Shown here: in pieces, positions 44,877-54,106 of the stretch
Layout of the letters: each line of letters opens with the position of its first letter
Position numbering within the stretch: position 1 is the stretch's first letter
NCBI RefSeq assembly: GCF_900100015.1
Contig: NZ_FNDD01000015.1
Location: 62,001-126,000 of the forward strand
Reading direction: 5' to 3'
Source of the DNA: Vibrio xiamenensis
GTDB taxonomy: Bacteria; Pseudomonadota; Gammaproteobacteria; Enterobacterales; Vibrionaceae
Length of the DNA stretch: 64,000 nucleotides
Made by a program: the position numbers and the translations under genes
Notes under the pieces: generated by a model
Databases searched by the model: none
Told to the model about the DNA's origin: nothing
What the model saw: only the letters and a program-made list of their open reading frames with translations

Positions 44877-45641
44877 TTAATTGGCGCGAATAACTCTTAC
44901 GCCATGAGACTCGATTTGTGCCAAATGTTGCTCAGACAATCCTGAGTCGGTCACCAATACATCAATCGAATCCCAAGCTAATTCTAGGTTAGGGATTTTG
45001 CGGCCGATCTTTTCAGATTCCACCATCACCACCACTTCGCGAGACACTTCTGCCATGACTTTGCTTAAGCCAACCAGCTCATTGAACGTGGTGGTACCGC
45101 GATCAAGGTCGATACCATCGGCACCAATAAAAAGCTGATCAAAATCGTAAGAACGCAGAACAGACTCAGCGACTTGCCCTTGAAAGGATTCAGAGTGCGC
45201 ATCCCAAGTACCACCTGTCATCAATAACGTCGGCTCACTTTCCAACTCATTAATCGCATTCGCGAGTGACAGCGAGTTGGTCATCACCACTAAGCCACGC
45301 TTGCGGTTCAACTGCTCAATCAAAGCCCCTGTCGTACTGCCACTATCAATAACGATACGGTTGTGATCTCGAATCAATTTTTCGGCGGCTTTCGCCACCT
45401 CAATCTTACGAATCGAAACATTTTTATCGAACTCATCGCTTACGACTTCTTTCGGTAACGCAATTGCACCACCATAACGACGCAATAACTGGCCATTCTT
45501 TTCTAACGAGGCAAGATCTTTACGGATAGTCACTTCTGAGGTTTCAAATTTGAGGGAAAGCTCTTCAACACTGACCTCTCCCTGCTCATTAACTAAGTTA
45601 GAGATCGATAAGCGTCTAAGCTGAGTATTTCGTTTCGACAT
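44877..45641 (-). CDS. DeoR-family regulator upstream of glmS
   Basis: 254-residue regulator with N-terminal helix-turn-helix (RRLSISNLVNEQGEVSVEELSLKFETSEVTIRKDLASLEKNGQLLRRYGGA) and a DeoRC sensor domain with IDSGSTTGALIEQL (about residues 97-110) and GADGIDLDRGTTTFNE. The same-strand position next to glmS suggests control of amino-sugar synthesis, with a sugar phosphate as signal. Repeated TTTCG motifs straddle its start. Target genes are inferred, not shown. Confidence 0.88.
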   Translation of the reverse strand: MSKRNTQLRRLSISNLVNEQGEVSVEELSLKFETSEVTIRKDLASLEKNGQLLRRYGGAIALPKEVVSDEFDKNVSIRKIEVAKAAEKLIRDHNRIVIDSGSTTGALIEQLNRKRGLVVMTNSLSLANAINELESEPTLLMTGGTWDAHSESFQGQVAESVLRSYDFDQLFIGADGIDLDRGTTTFNELVGLSKVMAEVSREVVVMVESEKIGRKIPNLELAWDSIDVLVTDSGLSEQHLAQIESHGVRVIRAN

Positions 45642-45697
45642 TTAAAATCGCAATAAAGGTTTCGAAGTAAAACTTATTGTAGTCGAATCGAAACTTT
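45628..45697. promoter_or_regulatory. TTTCG-repeat operator candidate at the deoR promoter
   Basis: TTTCG occurs at 45628-45632 and 45633-45637, AAAGGTTTCGA at 45655-45665, and its near inverse TCGAAACTTT at 45688-45697. Clusters of such motifs around the gene's own start fit DeoR autoregulation. Confidence 0.45.
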
Positions 45698-45904
45698 AAT
45701 GTCCATTTATTTTGAACCAAAAAATTAATCTTTACTGTTAAAACCTTGTCCTAAGACAATTCTAAAGCAGTGATATTGAAATAATTCGGTGGTAGAATTC
45801 GTCCGCGAAAAGAAAAAAAATTACAGAATTGAACAAATTTTTTGGGGTCTAGTGTCGCATTTAGGTGAATATCGCTGAAAAAACCACCGATAGCCCCATA
45901 CAAG

Positions 45905-46012
45905 TTAGTCATAAAATGACTAAACTTTTTGTAAGACTTTCAGTTCTGAAGTCTGACCGCCGCCTATAAAAGATAGGCAAAGATTCGTCAAAACTAAGAC
46001 GTAAAAGGCGGA
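45905..46012 (+). promoter_or_regulatory. Structured leader upstream of pykF
   Basis: Three elements in a row. Hairpin A: TTAGTCAT-AAA-ATGACTAA (45905-45923), followed by CTTTTT and thus terminator-like. Hairpin B: AGACTT/AAGTCT plus CAG/CTG with one bulge (45934-45954). Element C, a possible three-way junction: CCGCC/GGCGG enclosing GCCTAT/ATAGGC and CGTC/GACG (about 45957-46011). The pykF ATG lies about 60 bases further. The whole deoR-pykF gap is 433 bases and has no other gene. Confidence 0.5.
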
Positions 46013-46074
46013 CTTTAGGCAGGCGAACCAAATTTCAAATTGTAACTATAATTATTTACCGGAGAGTATCTTCC

Positions 46075-47487
46075 ATGAAAAAGACCAAAATCGTTTGTAC
46101 GATTGGCCCTAAAACCGAATCTGTAGAGAAGTTAACTGAGCTAGTGAACGCAGGCATGAACGTAATGCGCCTGAACTTCTCTCACGGTGATTTCGAAGAA
46201 CACGGCACTCGTATCGCGAACTTCCGCAAAGTAATGGAAACCACAGGTAAACCTCTTTCTATTCTTCTAGACACTAAAGGTCCTGAAATCCGTACTATCA
46301 AGCTTGAAGGCGGTAATGATGTAGAGCTTGTTGCGGGTCAAGAATTCACTTTCACTACTGACACAAGCGTTGTTGGTAACGTAGACACTGTTGCTGTGAC
46401 TTACCCAGGTTTTGCTAAAGATCTATCAGCAGGTAACACTATTCTTGTTGACGATGGCCTGATCGAAATGGAAGTGCTATCAACAACAGACACAGAAGTG
46501 AAATGTAAAGTACTGAACAACGGTGCTCTAGGTGAAAACAAAGGTGTTAACCTACCTGGCGTTTCTGTAAACCTTCCAGCTCTATCTGATAAAGACAAAG
46601 GCGACCTAAAATTTGGTTGTGAGCAAGGTGTTGATTTCGTTGCTGCTTCTTTCATCCGTAAAGGTTCTGACGTGAAAGAAATCCGCGAAGTGCTAAAAGC
46701 GAACGGCGGCGAAAACATCCAAATCATCTCTAAAATTGAAAACCAAGAAGGTGTTGATAACTTCGACGAAATTCTTGAGCTTTCTGACGGCATCATGGTT
46801 GCTCGTGGCGACCTAGGTGTTGAAATCCCAGCAGAAGAAGTTATCTTCGCGCAAAAAATGATGATCGAAAAATGTAACCGCGCACGTAAAGTGGTTATCA
46901 CTGCAACTCAAATGCTAGATTCGATGATCAAAAACCCTCGTCCAACTCGTGCAGAAGCGGGTGACGTTGCGAACGCCATCATGGACGGAACTGATGCGGT
47001 AATGCTATCTGGCGAGACTGCGAAAGGTAAATACCCAGTAGAAGCTGTGACTATCATGGCGCAAATCGCGACTCGCACCGACGCTGCCGTAAAAGCAGAG
47101 CTAGGTTCACGTCTTGACAGCCCACGTCTACGTATCACTGAAGCGGTATGTAAAGGTGCTGTAGATACAGCAGAGAAATTGGCTGCACCACTGATTGTTG
47201 TTGCAACTGAAGGCGGTAAATCAGCGCGTTCTGTTCGTAAGTACTTCCCAACTGCAAACATTCTTGCTCTAACAACTAACAAGAAAACTGCAGCTCAGCT
47301 TGTACTAAGCAAAGGCGTAACACCTATCGTGGTTGACTCAATTGAGAACACTGATGCTTTCTACCACTTAGGTAAAGAAATGGCATTAGAAACTGGTCTA
47401 GGTAAAAAAGGTGATATCGTTGTTATGGTCTCTGGTGCATTAGTTGCATCGGGTACAACTAACACTGCGTCTGTACACGTTTTATAA
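46075..47487 (+). CDS. pykF: Pyruvate kinase (type I)
   Basis: Converts phosphoenolpyruvate and ADP to pyruvate and ATP. 470 residues, typical of PykF. The N-terminus [25 protein letters not shown], the catalytic [18 protein letters not shown] (Lys and Glu, about residues 219-236), [12 protein letters not shown] and [28 protein letters not shown] are intact. GGAGAG ribosome site. Strong terminator follows. Codon use is highly biased, as expected for an abundant glycolytic enzyme. Confidence 0.97.
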   Translation: MKKTKIVCTIGPKTESVEKLTELVNAGMNVMRLNFSHGDFEEHGTRIANFRKVMETTGKPLSILLDTKGPEIRTIKLEGGNDVELVAGQEFTFTTDTSVVGNVDTVAVTYPGFAKDLSAGNTILVDDGLIEMEVLSTTDTEVKCKVLNNGALGENKGVNLPGVSVNLPALSDKDKGDLKFGCEQGVDFVAASFIRKGSDVKEIREVLKANGGENIQIISKIENQEGVDNFDEILELSDGIMVARGDLGVEIPAEEVIFAQKMMIEKCNRARKVVITATQMLDSMIKNPRPTRAEAGDVANAIMDGTDAVMLSGETAKGKYPVEAVTIMAQIATRTDAAVKAELGSRLDSPRLRITEAVCKGAVDTAEKLAAPLIVVATEGGKSARSVRKYFPTANILALTTNKKTAAQLVLSKGVTPIVVDSIENTDAFYHLGKEMALETGLGKKGDIVVMVSGALVASGTTNTASVHVL

Positions 47488-47515
47488 TAAACAAGACACA
47501 TATCAAACAAATGAC

Positions 47516-47542
47516 AAAAAGAGGGCTAAAGCCCTCTTTTTT
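47516..47542 (+). terminator. Terminator of pykF
   Basis: AAGAGGGC-TAAA-GCCCTCTT with A-run before and T-run after. Confidence 0.92.
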
Positions 47543-47652
47543 ATTTATTCTTTCTCTTGTCGGACCTGATCGCGCACGGTATTATCCAATAGAAACAGTA
47601 TAACATACTGCTAATACTAAAATTGTAACAAGGATGCTCAGAGGTAACCGTC

Positions 47653-48312
47653 GTGTCTAGTCCAACTTTAACCGATAAGGTTTCTAAGTTTATACGCCAT
47701 GATATACTCACGGGTCAACTGCGCCCAGGACAAAAATTGGTTGTTGCAGAACTAAAAGAAAAATATAACGTAGGCGCTTCTCCTATTCGTGAAGCACTGG
47801 TTCAACTCTCTTGGTCTAAGTACGTTAAACTCGAACCCCAAAAAGGCAGTTGGGTTGCGTCAGTTTGCCAAGATGAACTCAAAGATCTCTTTGATAGCTT
47901 ACGTGTTGTTTCTTCAGTTCTTTTGCAAAAAGCTATTCAATCTGGTGATGAACATTGGGAACTTGATGTACTCACTTCTTTCCACAAATTCTCTCGCTTG
48001 GATACACCCAAGACCGATAGCGATTGGACGGAATGGGAAGAACGCCATATGCAATTCCACAAATCTTTAGTGGAAGGTGCCAACTCTAAAACCATGATGG
48101 CCTTTTTTAATGATTTGATTAATCAGATCAAACGCTATCGTTATTTCGCTATTACATCGCACCCAGAGAACGAAGACCTCTACAATATTGAACAGCATGA
48201 AAAACTGATGAAAGCTGCCTTAGCTAAGGATGCCAAAGCAGCGGCTGAAGTTTTGGAAACTCATCTGTCCAACTCAATGATGGCCATTGAAAAAAGCATT
48301 GCAGCAGCTTAA
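47653..48312 (+). CDS. GntR-family transcriptional regulator (FCD type)
   Basis: 219 residues from a GTG start with a GAGGTAACC ribosome site. N-terminal winged helix-turn-helix: IRHDILTGQLRPGQKLVVAELKEKYNVGASPIREALVQLSWSKYVKLEPQKGSWVA (about residues 13-68). The C-terminal all-helical FCD ligand-binding domain has metal-site-like positions in WEERHMQFHKSLVEGANS and VLETHLSNSM. Stands alone between pykF and a convergent diguanylate cyclase gene. Ligand and targets unknown; the family often controls sugar-acid or organic-acid use. Confidence 0.9.
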   Translation: MSSPTLTDKVSKFIRHDILTGQLRPGQKLVVAELKEKYNVGASPIREALVQLSWSKYVKLEPQKGSWVASVCQDELKDLFDSLRVVSSVLLQKAIQSGDEHWELDVLTSFHKFSRLDTPKTDSDWTEWEERHMQFHKSLVEGANSKTMMAFFNDLINQIKRYRYFAITSHPENEDLYNIEQHEKLMKAALAKDAKAAAEVLETHLSNSMMAIEKSIAAA

Positions 48313-48344
48313 CCTGCCGTCATCGCTTGTTTTTCATAATATAA

Positions 48345-48373
48345 AAACGCCGAGGCATTGCCTCGGCATTTTT
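48345..48373. terminator. Bidirectional terminator between gntR and cyclase genes
   Basis: GCCGAGGC-ATT-GCCTCGGC flanked by A-rich and T-rich sides, serving the convergent genes on both strands. Confidence 0.88.
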
Positions 48374-48386
48374 ATATCGCTATCAA

Positions 48387-50261
48387 CTAAGCAATTTCTT
48401 CACAATCCAAACACACTGAAACTTGATTTCGTCCAATGGTCTTTGACTCATATAAGGCAATATCGGCGCATTTATAGCTACGGGTATAGTCGGTTGTAAG
48501 TTGGGTAAAGCCAATACTGACTGTCACATGTGTTGAATCATCATTTTGCACTTGCTCGCGCAGACGATTAAGCGCAAGGTTGGCATCCGAGATACTGGTG
48601 TTAGGCATGATCACCGCAAATTCTTCACCACCAATACGAGCAAGAAAATCGCTGTACCGAACTTGTGACGCCATGACCCTAGAAATATGGCTGATGATAC
48701 GATCGCCCTCATCATGGCCAAGTTCGTCGTTAATGCGTTTAAAATGGTCGATATCGATAAGCGCTAAACATGTTGGTTTCGAGCTGTGGTGCAGTTGAGA
48801 TGTCATCGCACAACGGCGCAATTCCAGCTCAAATTTACGTCGATTCCACAGATCGCTCATAGTATCTTTCTCACTCAGTATGCGCAGCTTTTCTTCAAGC
48901 ATCTTACGTTCACTGATATCAACAAAAGACACGATGTAATAGCTGAGCTTACCTTTGCTATTAAACGAGCTTTGTACTCGCATAATGGTGGTAATCTCTC
49001 GCTCACCAGAATACAGAATCACCTCATCTTCCCAGATATGGTTCTGCTTCACTTCGCTAAACATACTTTTAAGCAGACCTATATGGCTAGGGCCAAGTAA
49101 ACTTTTAAGCACATTTTTTGATTCAACCAACGGCCCTGATAAGCCAGTTAAACGCGAAAATTCCGGATTCACCAACACCGTTTTGCAGTAACGATCCAAA
49201 ATCATCACTGCCGACATTCCACTTAATGCCGCACGGGCTAAGTGGCTATCAATACTGTTACGACGATAATACATCAGAGCGAAAATCGTCGGCACAAATA
49301 CCAACAAACTGATAAACAGTGCAAACCCCGTCTCTCGGTTTAACGCGTAAATTTCATCGGCAGCGAAGCTCATCAGTTGTGATTCACTCAATGAAATAAC
49401 AACATATGCTCGGTGTTGGTTGGATAAATACATCGTTTGAAAAACGTTCAAGGTACCATTTTCTACCACAAACCCATCCTCAAACTGATGCATTTTTTGC
49501 CAAGATTTAGGGAAAAACTGGGCGAATTTGAGCAATTGATTAGAGGAGTCAACTTGATGCGATAGCGCTTCAGGCAGGCGATTTATCACAAAATATCCCT
49601 GAGGATCAATCACATAAGATCGAATTAAAGGATCGGAACTGGTATTTATACGGTCCGATATTTTGACAGTATTGAGGCTGAGAACCAAATAACCCACGCG
49701 TTGGCCATTCACACTCACTGGTCTAATGAGCTTGGCTTTGAGCTTTTGATGATTTTGTAACGTGTCACTGATTGAAAAACGGTTATCCCACAGCGCGATC
49801 TGACCGTCATCGATACTTTCGGCATATTTGAGAATATTCTCTTTCATCAACGCCGCTGAAATCTTAGGTTTATCGCCGAGAGCTCTCTCGTTAGCGGCCG
49901 TGGTCACAGGATAGTTACCGCGAATATCCACAAAAGACAGGGACAAAAACATCGGTTGCGACTTAAGTAACACTTGCCAATGTTTCACCAATCGCTGCTG
50001 CTCAGGCGTGCTGGAAGTGCGCAGAAATTGTTGAAAAACCTGGCCACCAGCGACAAGTTCAAGGGTGCTACGAAACGCGGTAAATGAGTGCTCATATTCG
50101 CTTTGAGTAAAGGCAATATGTTCACGCGCGCGCGCTGTCGTTTCTGAAAGGTTCTGCTGATAAATTTCTTGTACACGTTGGTAGTGATAAAGCGCTGTCA
50201 TAGCGACAATCAGCACGACAACCGCGATGAGCACTTTAATCAACGTACGACGATACTTCAC
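48387..50261 (-). CDS. Membrane diguanylate cyclase with periplasmic sensor and PAS
   Basis: 624 residues from a GTG start. Order: helix at about 8-26, a large periplasmic sensor region (about 30-305, dCache-like by length and LVLSLNTVKI/YVIDPQGYFV-type strands), a second helix (about 310-330), a PAS domain (about 340-455), and a C-terminal GGDEF domain. The active site GGEEF (544-548) is intact, and an inhibitory-site RxxD (Arg535-Asp538, RYSD) sits five residues before it. It should make c-di-GMP and be feedback-inhibited. A signal that controls biofilm polysaccharide is plausible, but the ligand is unknown. Confidence 0.9.
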   Translation of the reverse strand: MKYRRTLIKVLIAVVVLIVAMTALYHYQRVQEIYQQNLSETTARAREHIAFTQSEYEHSFTAFRSTLELVAGGQVFQQFLRTSSTPEQQRLVKHWQVLLKSQPMFLSLSFVDIRGNYPVTTAANERALGDKPKISAALMKENILKYAESIDDGQIALWDNRFSISDTLQNHQKLKAKLIRPVSVNGQRVGYLVLSLNTVKISDRINTSSDPLIRSYVIDPQGYFVINRLPEALSHQVDSSNQLLKFAQFFPKSWQKMHQFEDGFVVENGTLNVFQTMYLSNQHRAYVVISLSESQLMSFAADEIYALNRETGFALFISLLVFVPTIFALMYYRRNSIDSHLARAALSGMSAVMILDRYCKTVLVNPEFSRLTGLSGPLVESKNVLKSLLGPSHIGLLKSMFSEVKQNHIWEDEVILYSGEREITTIMRVQSSFNSKGKLSYYIVSFVDISERKMLEEKLRILSEKDTMSDLWNRRKFELELRRCAMTSQLHHSSKPTCLALIDIDHFKRINDELGHDEGDRIISHISRVMASQVRYSDFLARIGGEEFAVIMPNTSISDANLALNRLREQVQNDDSTHVTVSIGFTQLTTDYTRSYKCADIALYESKTIGRNQVSVCLDCEEIA

Positions 50262-50381
50262 AACCCAAAACCTAACTTATAAAAAGGTGAGGATTATATA
50301 GTATTTAATCAATTTGGTTAAAGTTTTATCACTTAAGGATGATGATTTTTTTAAACTTAAGGTTAGCTTTTATGAAAATAA

Positions 50382-51080
50382 CTAATCCTCTAGTTTGTAA
50401 ACTACTTCTACTCGATCTCGAATCGTAATCGATGCGTCTTGGTAACTGTCCGATTCCATTCTTGAACTATCCATCTTCATGCTTTTAAGTAGCACGGGTT
50501 GAGTATTCGAGTTGTTGTAACGAATTTCCCACACATCACCGAGATCGCGATTAAACCCTTTCGCGAGGGATCGAGCTTTCTGATTCGCATCTTTAATCGC
50601 CGCTTGGCGAGCCTGCTCCTGATAAATCGCCTCATCACTGACAGTGAGCTGAATATTGTCAATTTGATTGATACCGTCAACCAAAGCGACTTCAAGAAAC
50701 TGGTTAAGCTTGCTGATATCTTTCACTGTCACGGCTACATTTCGAGAAGCGCGATAACCGACTAATTCCGGTTTCTCGTCTTTTGGATAATGATACTGTG
50801 GCGTCAGATAAAGATTGGAACTGGCGATATTGCTATCGGCTACTCCGGCTTGCTTTAAACTATTCAAAAAACGCCCAACGACATCATCAACTTTTGATTT
50901 AGCTTGCTCTGCGGTCATGGTTGATTCAACCACACTGACTGAGAACGTCGCCATATCTGGCTTGGCGACTACTTCACCATAGCCTGAAGTGGTCAAGTGA
51001 GGAAAATCGACGGCCAATGCCGGAGCACTCACTCCTAACATCAATGAAGAGCACACTGCAATAAGCGAAAGTTTTGTCAT
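50382..51080 (-). CDS. SIMPL-domain periplasmic protein (YggE-like)
   Basis: 232-residue protein with a signal peptide (cleavage after SAPALA, about residue 23) and a SIMPL domain: TTSGYGEVVAKPDMATFSVSV, then a YRASRNVAVTVKDISKLNQFLEVALVDGINQIDNIQLTVSDE core. E. coli YggE of this family is linked to oxidative-stress tolerance; the mechanism is unclear. Lies beside argP as yggE does in E. coli. Confidence 0.88.
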   Translation of the reverse strand: MTKLSLIAVCSSLMLGVSAPALAVDFPHLTTSGYGEVVAKPDMATFSVSVVESTMTAEQAKSKVDDVVGRFLNSLKQAGVADSNIASSNLYLTPQYHYPKDEKPELVGYRASRNVAVTVKDISKLNQFLEVALVDGINQIDNIQLTVSDEAIYQEQARQAAIKDANQKARSLAKGFNRDLGDVWEIRYNNSNTQPVLLKSMKMDSSRMESDSYQDASITIRDRVEVVYKLED

Positions 51081-51177
51081 TTGTTTGCATACCTAAACAC
51101 GATTCCACTCACCATATTAGGCAATTATGGCGAATTAACCATCACTTTAGCGCCAATCTTGCAAAAGCTTAACGCTT

Positions 51178-52077
51178 TTACTCCTGCTCTAACACAGCTC
51201 GGGCATAATCAATAATCGCCTGACTGATCTCTTTCAGAATACCGCTTTCGGCCTGCCAGTGATGCCAATAAATATGACAAGACAGATAGCATTTAGGCGT
51301 GACGTTAATCAGCTCTCCTCGTTCCAATTCAGTAAGGATCTGGAGTTTGGGAATTAAACAGTACGCCACACCAGATTGCGCGAGCTTAACAAACGCTTCC
51401 GCGCTCGCCACTTGATGGCGCACGGTCCCCTGAATCGATAAGCCGAAAAATTGGCTGAGAAACTGCTGATGTAAATCATCATACTGGTTATAAGACACGG
51501 ATGGAGCCTGAACTAAACTGTGCTGATTGACACCATCAGCGAAATACCGCTGATAGAATTCTGGACTGGCAACACATACATAATCCATTCGTCCCAAATA
51601 ATCGGCTAGGCAACCAGACACCGGATGCGCACCGGAGCCAATCGCCCCAGAGACTTCCCCACTTCTGACCTTTTCAATGGTTCGCGCCTCACCATCGACT
51701 TGAATCGAGACTTCAACATGGCGACGTTTCATCACAGGCTCTAGGGCGGGAAGCAACCAGGTGGAGAGGCTATCTGCATTGGTGGCAATTGATACCTTCA
51801 GTGGTTTATCGAGTGCTTCATTCATTAAGTCTGGAAGCAACTCGCTCTCCATCAACTTCACTCGCCGATATAAGCCCATTAGCTTTTTACCGATTTCTGT
51901 CAGCCGCGGCGGCTGCTCTCGAATCAATACTGGCTGGGCAACGAACTTCTCAAGTTGCTTAATCCGCTGAGACACAGCAGATTGCGAAATAAACAACATC
52001 ATCGCTGCTCGTTCAAAACTCCCTGCCGCAAGTACCGCATCCAAAGCTTCAATGCCTTTGTAATCTAAACCACGCAT
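51178..52077 (-). CDS. argP: LysR-type regulator ArgP
   Basis: 299-residue LysR regulator that activates argO in response to arginine and is inhibited by lysine. N-terminal helix-turn-helix [43 protein letters not shown] is nearly the ArgP/IciA standard. The effector domain follows with [13 protein letters not shown]. Divergent from argO across 107 AT-rich bases, the expected site of ArgP binding. Confidence 0.95.
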   Translation of the reverse strand: MRGLDYKGIEALDAVLAAGSFERAAMMLFISQSAVSQRIKQLEKFVAQPVLIREQPPRLTEIGKKLMGLYRRVKLMESELLPDLMNEALDKPLKVSIATNADSLSTWLLPALEPVMKRRHVEVSIQVDGEARTIEKVRSGEVSGAIGSGAHPVSGCLADYLGRMDYVCVASPEFYQRYFADGVNQHSLVQAPSVSYNQYDDLHQQFLSQFFGLSIQGTVRHQVASAEAFVKLAQSGVAYCLIPKLQILTELERGELINVTPKCYLSCHIYWHHWQAESGILKEISQAIIDYARAVLEQE

Positions 52078-52184
52078 TTATCACCATTAGAGATACTAAT
52101 AATTAATTAGAATTATTCATTATACTAATAATCCCAATTTATAATATCTTTCGCGCTCTGAAATATTCATCGTTTGGAGAAGTA

Positions 52185-52802
52185 ATGAATTTCTGGGTTC
52201 TGTTGCAAGGGTTTGGACTAGGCGCAACTATGATCATTCCAATTGGGGCACAAAACGCTTACGTGCTCAATCAAGGGATTAAGCGTCACCATCATTTCAC
52301 TACCGCGACCACTTGCAGTTTGCTAGACATGCTATTCATTTCTTTGGGTATGTTTGGTGGTGGAGCATTGCTTTCACAAAGTCAAACACTGCTTTACGGC
52401 GTGACCATTGCGGGCATGGTGTTTTTAACTGTCTATGGTGCGTTATCGCTAAAAAGCGCACTAAAAACTGCGCAGCCAAACGAAGAGGAAACGCCAACCG
52501 CGATGAGTTTAGGTCGCAAAGGCGTGATTCTCGGCGCGATTGGGGTCACCGTCTTTAATCCACACCTTTACCTCGATACCGTGGTCATTCTTGGTTCGCT
52601 TGGCGGTCAATTTTCTGGTTTAGAGCGTGTTGCATTTGCGCTTGGCACTATGCTCGCATCGATTGTGTGGTTCTACAGCCTTTCTTATGCTGCATCGAAA
52701 ATGAGCCATATTTTATCGCAGCCTAAAGTGCGCAGGATCATCGATGGTTTGATCGCTGTAATGATGTTTACCATCGCATTTATGCTCAGCAAACAATTAT
52801 AA
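52185..52802 (+). CDS. argO: Arginine exporter ArgO (LysE family)
   Basis: 205-residue inner-membrane exporter with about six helices. LysE-family N-terminus GFGLGATMIIPIGAQNAYVLNQGIKRHH and the VFNPHLYLDTVVILGSLGGQ motif (about residues 124-143) are present. GGAGAAG ribosome site. Paired with divergent argP, so it exports arginine (and possibly the analogue canavanine). Confidence 0.94.
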   Translation: MNFWVLLQGFGLGATMIIPIGAQNAYVLNQGIKRHHHFTTATTCSLLDMLFISLGMFGGGALLSQSQTLLYGVTIAGMVFLTVYGALSLKSALKTAQPNEEETPTAMSLGRKGVILGAIGVTVFNPHLYLDTVVILGSLGGQFSGLERVAFALGTMLASIVWFYSLSYAASKMSHILSQPKVRRIIDGLIAVMMFTIAFMLSKQL

Positions 52803-52854
52803 AACTCCTTTTTAGTCAGTCCGTCACCCTGAATGCACTTTTCTAAGTGCAAAA

Positions 52855-52881
52855 AAAAGCGAGGAATCATTCCTCGCTTTT
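52855..52881. terminator. Bidirectional terminator between argO and mscS
   Basis: GCGAGGAA-TCA-TTCCTCGC flanked by A8 and T-rich ends, between convergent genes. Confidence 0.9.
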
Positions 52882-52903
52882 CTCTTTTATAGCGCTTTGG
52901 TGC

Positions 52904-53794
52904 TTATTCTTGTTCACCTTGTGGCGCAGGTGCGTCAACACGGTCAAGATGCACATCCATTTGTGGGAATGGAATTTCGATACCCGCAGCATCCAAGTTC
53001 TCTTTGATTTGTTGCATCAAATCAAAGTATACCGGCCAGTAATCCGCGGTTTTCACCCAAGGACGAACCGCAAAATTCACTGAAGAATCGCCAAGCTCTA
53101 GAACACCAACCGTTGGCGCTGGGTCTTTTAATAGGCGCGATTCTGCCTCAATGGTTTTCATCAACACTTCTTTGGTTTTCGCCAAGTCAGCGCCGTAAGA
53201 AACGCCAATGATCAAATCGATACGACGAGTGTCGTGAGTTGAGTAGTTGGTAATTGGGCCACCGATAACCGATGAGTTTGGTACCACAACCATTTTGTTA
53301 TCAGGTGTTTTCAAAATGGTTTGGAAAATTTGAATCGAATCGACTGAACCAGCAACGCCGCCCGCTTCAACATAATCGCCAGCTTTAAATGGACGGAAAG
53401 CCACGATCAAAACGCCCGCGGCGAAGTTAGAAAGTGAACCTTGCAGAGCCAAGCCAACAGCTAAACCTGCAGCACCGATAACCGCAACCACAGAAGCAGT
53501 TTGAACGCCGATACGGCCTAATGCTGCAATCAGTACGATAACAAACAGAAGATAGCGTACTAAGCCGTGAATAAATCCGATAACGGCCTTATCCATTTCC
53601 TTACGCTTCAGAAGCTTAGCAACGCTGTTAGCAATCATCTTGGTGATGATGTTACCAACGAAAAGAATCAGGATGGCAGAAAGAATATTGATACCATACT
53701 GAATCAAAAGATCTGAGTTATCCGTTAACCAATGTGTCGCCGTTTCTAAACTCTCGGTAATTGGAGTCGGGTCTTCCAACTTCTCACCTGCCAT
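52904..53794 (-). CDS. mscS: Small-conductance mechanosensitive channel
   Basis: 296-residue inner-membrane channel that opens under osmotic down-shock. Three N-terminal helices, then the pore helix TASVVAVIGAAGLAVGLALQGSLSNFAAGVLI (about residues 92-123) with the Gly/Ala packing pattern of TM3, followed by the cytoplasmic beta domain with FKAGDYVEAGGVAGSV and VVVPNSSVIGGPITNYS. Length close to E. coli MscS (286). Position next to fbaA matches E. coli. Confidence 0.95.
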   Translation of the reverse strand: MAGEKLEDPTPITESLETATHWLTDNSDLLIQYGINILSAILILFVGNIITKMIANSVAKLLKRKEMDKAVIGFIHGLVRYLLFVIVLIAALGRIGVQTASVVAVIGAAGLAVGLALQGSLSNFAAGVLIVAFRPFKAGDYVEAGGVAGSVDSIQIFQTILKTPDNKMVVVPNSSVIGGPITNYSTHDTRRIDLIIGVSYGADLAKTKEVLMKTIEAESRLLKDPAPTVGVLELGDSSVNFAVRPWVKTADYWPVYFDLMQQIKENLDAAGIEIPFPQMDVHLDRVDAPAPQGEQE

Positions 53795-54056
53795 AGTACG
53801 TTTCCTCTGAACATGTATAAATTTTGAGTTATCGCGTTACTGCTTCGCGCTGCGCTAGCTAATTGATTCTATTAATCATAACCTGCACTTCACCAAGCAT
53901 GCCACGAATGATATTTGCTTAAGTCATTGCAATATCAAATATCGTGGTTATCGCTGTTGTTAGACGTAGAGAGTAAGCAAAGCCATGTTAAAGCGCCAGA
54001 GCTTTGCCAGTTTTAATCGCTTTGTCTTACTCTTAATTCTCATACGGTAAACATAA

Positions 54057-54084
54057 AAAAAGCCCGCCAAATGGCGAGCTTTTT
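54057..54084 (-). terminator. Terminator of fbaA
   Basis: AAAAGC-CGCC-AAAT-GGCG-GCTTTT stem with one mismatch, followed on the minus strand by a T-run. The remaining gap to mscS (53795-54056) shows no gene. Confidence 0.85.
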
Positions 54085-54106
54085 AATCATACTAAAAACG
54101 AATCGC

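Noticed and set aside
46401..47282. Antisense frames of 124 and 166 codons in pykF
   Set aside because: Result of codon bias in a highly expressed gene; Ser/Arg-rich with no family features.
52834..52851. TGCACTT/AAGTGCA hairpin as a second argO terminator
   Set aside because: Followed by A residues, not T, on the plus strand, and no T-run on the minus strand; the adjacent hairpin explains termination better.
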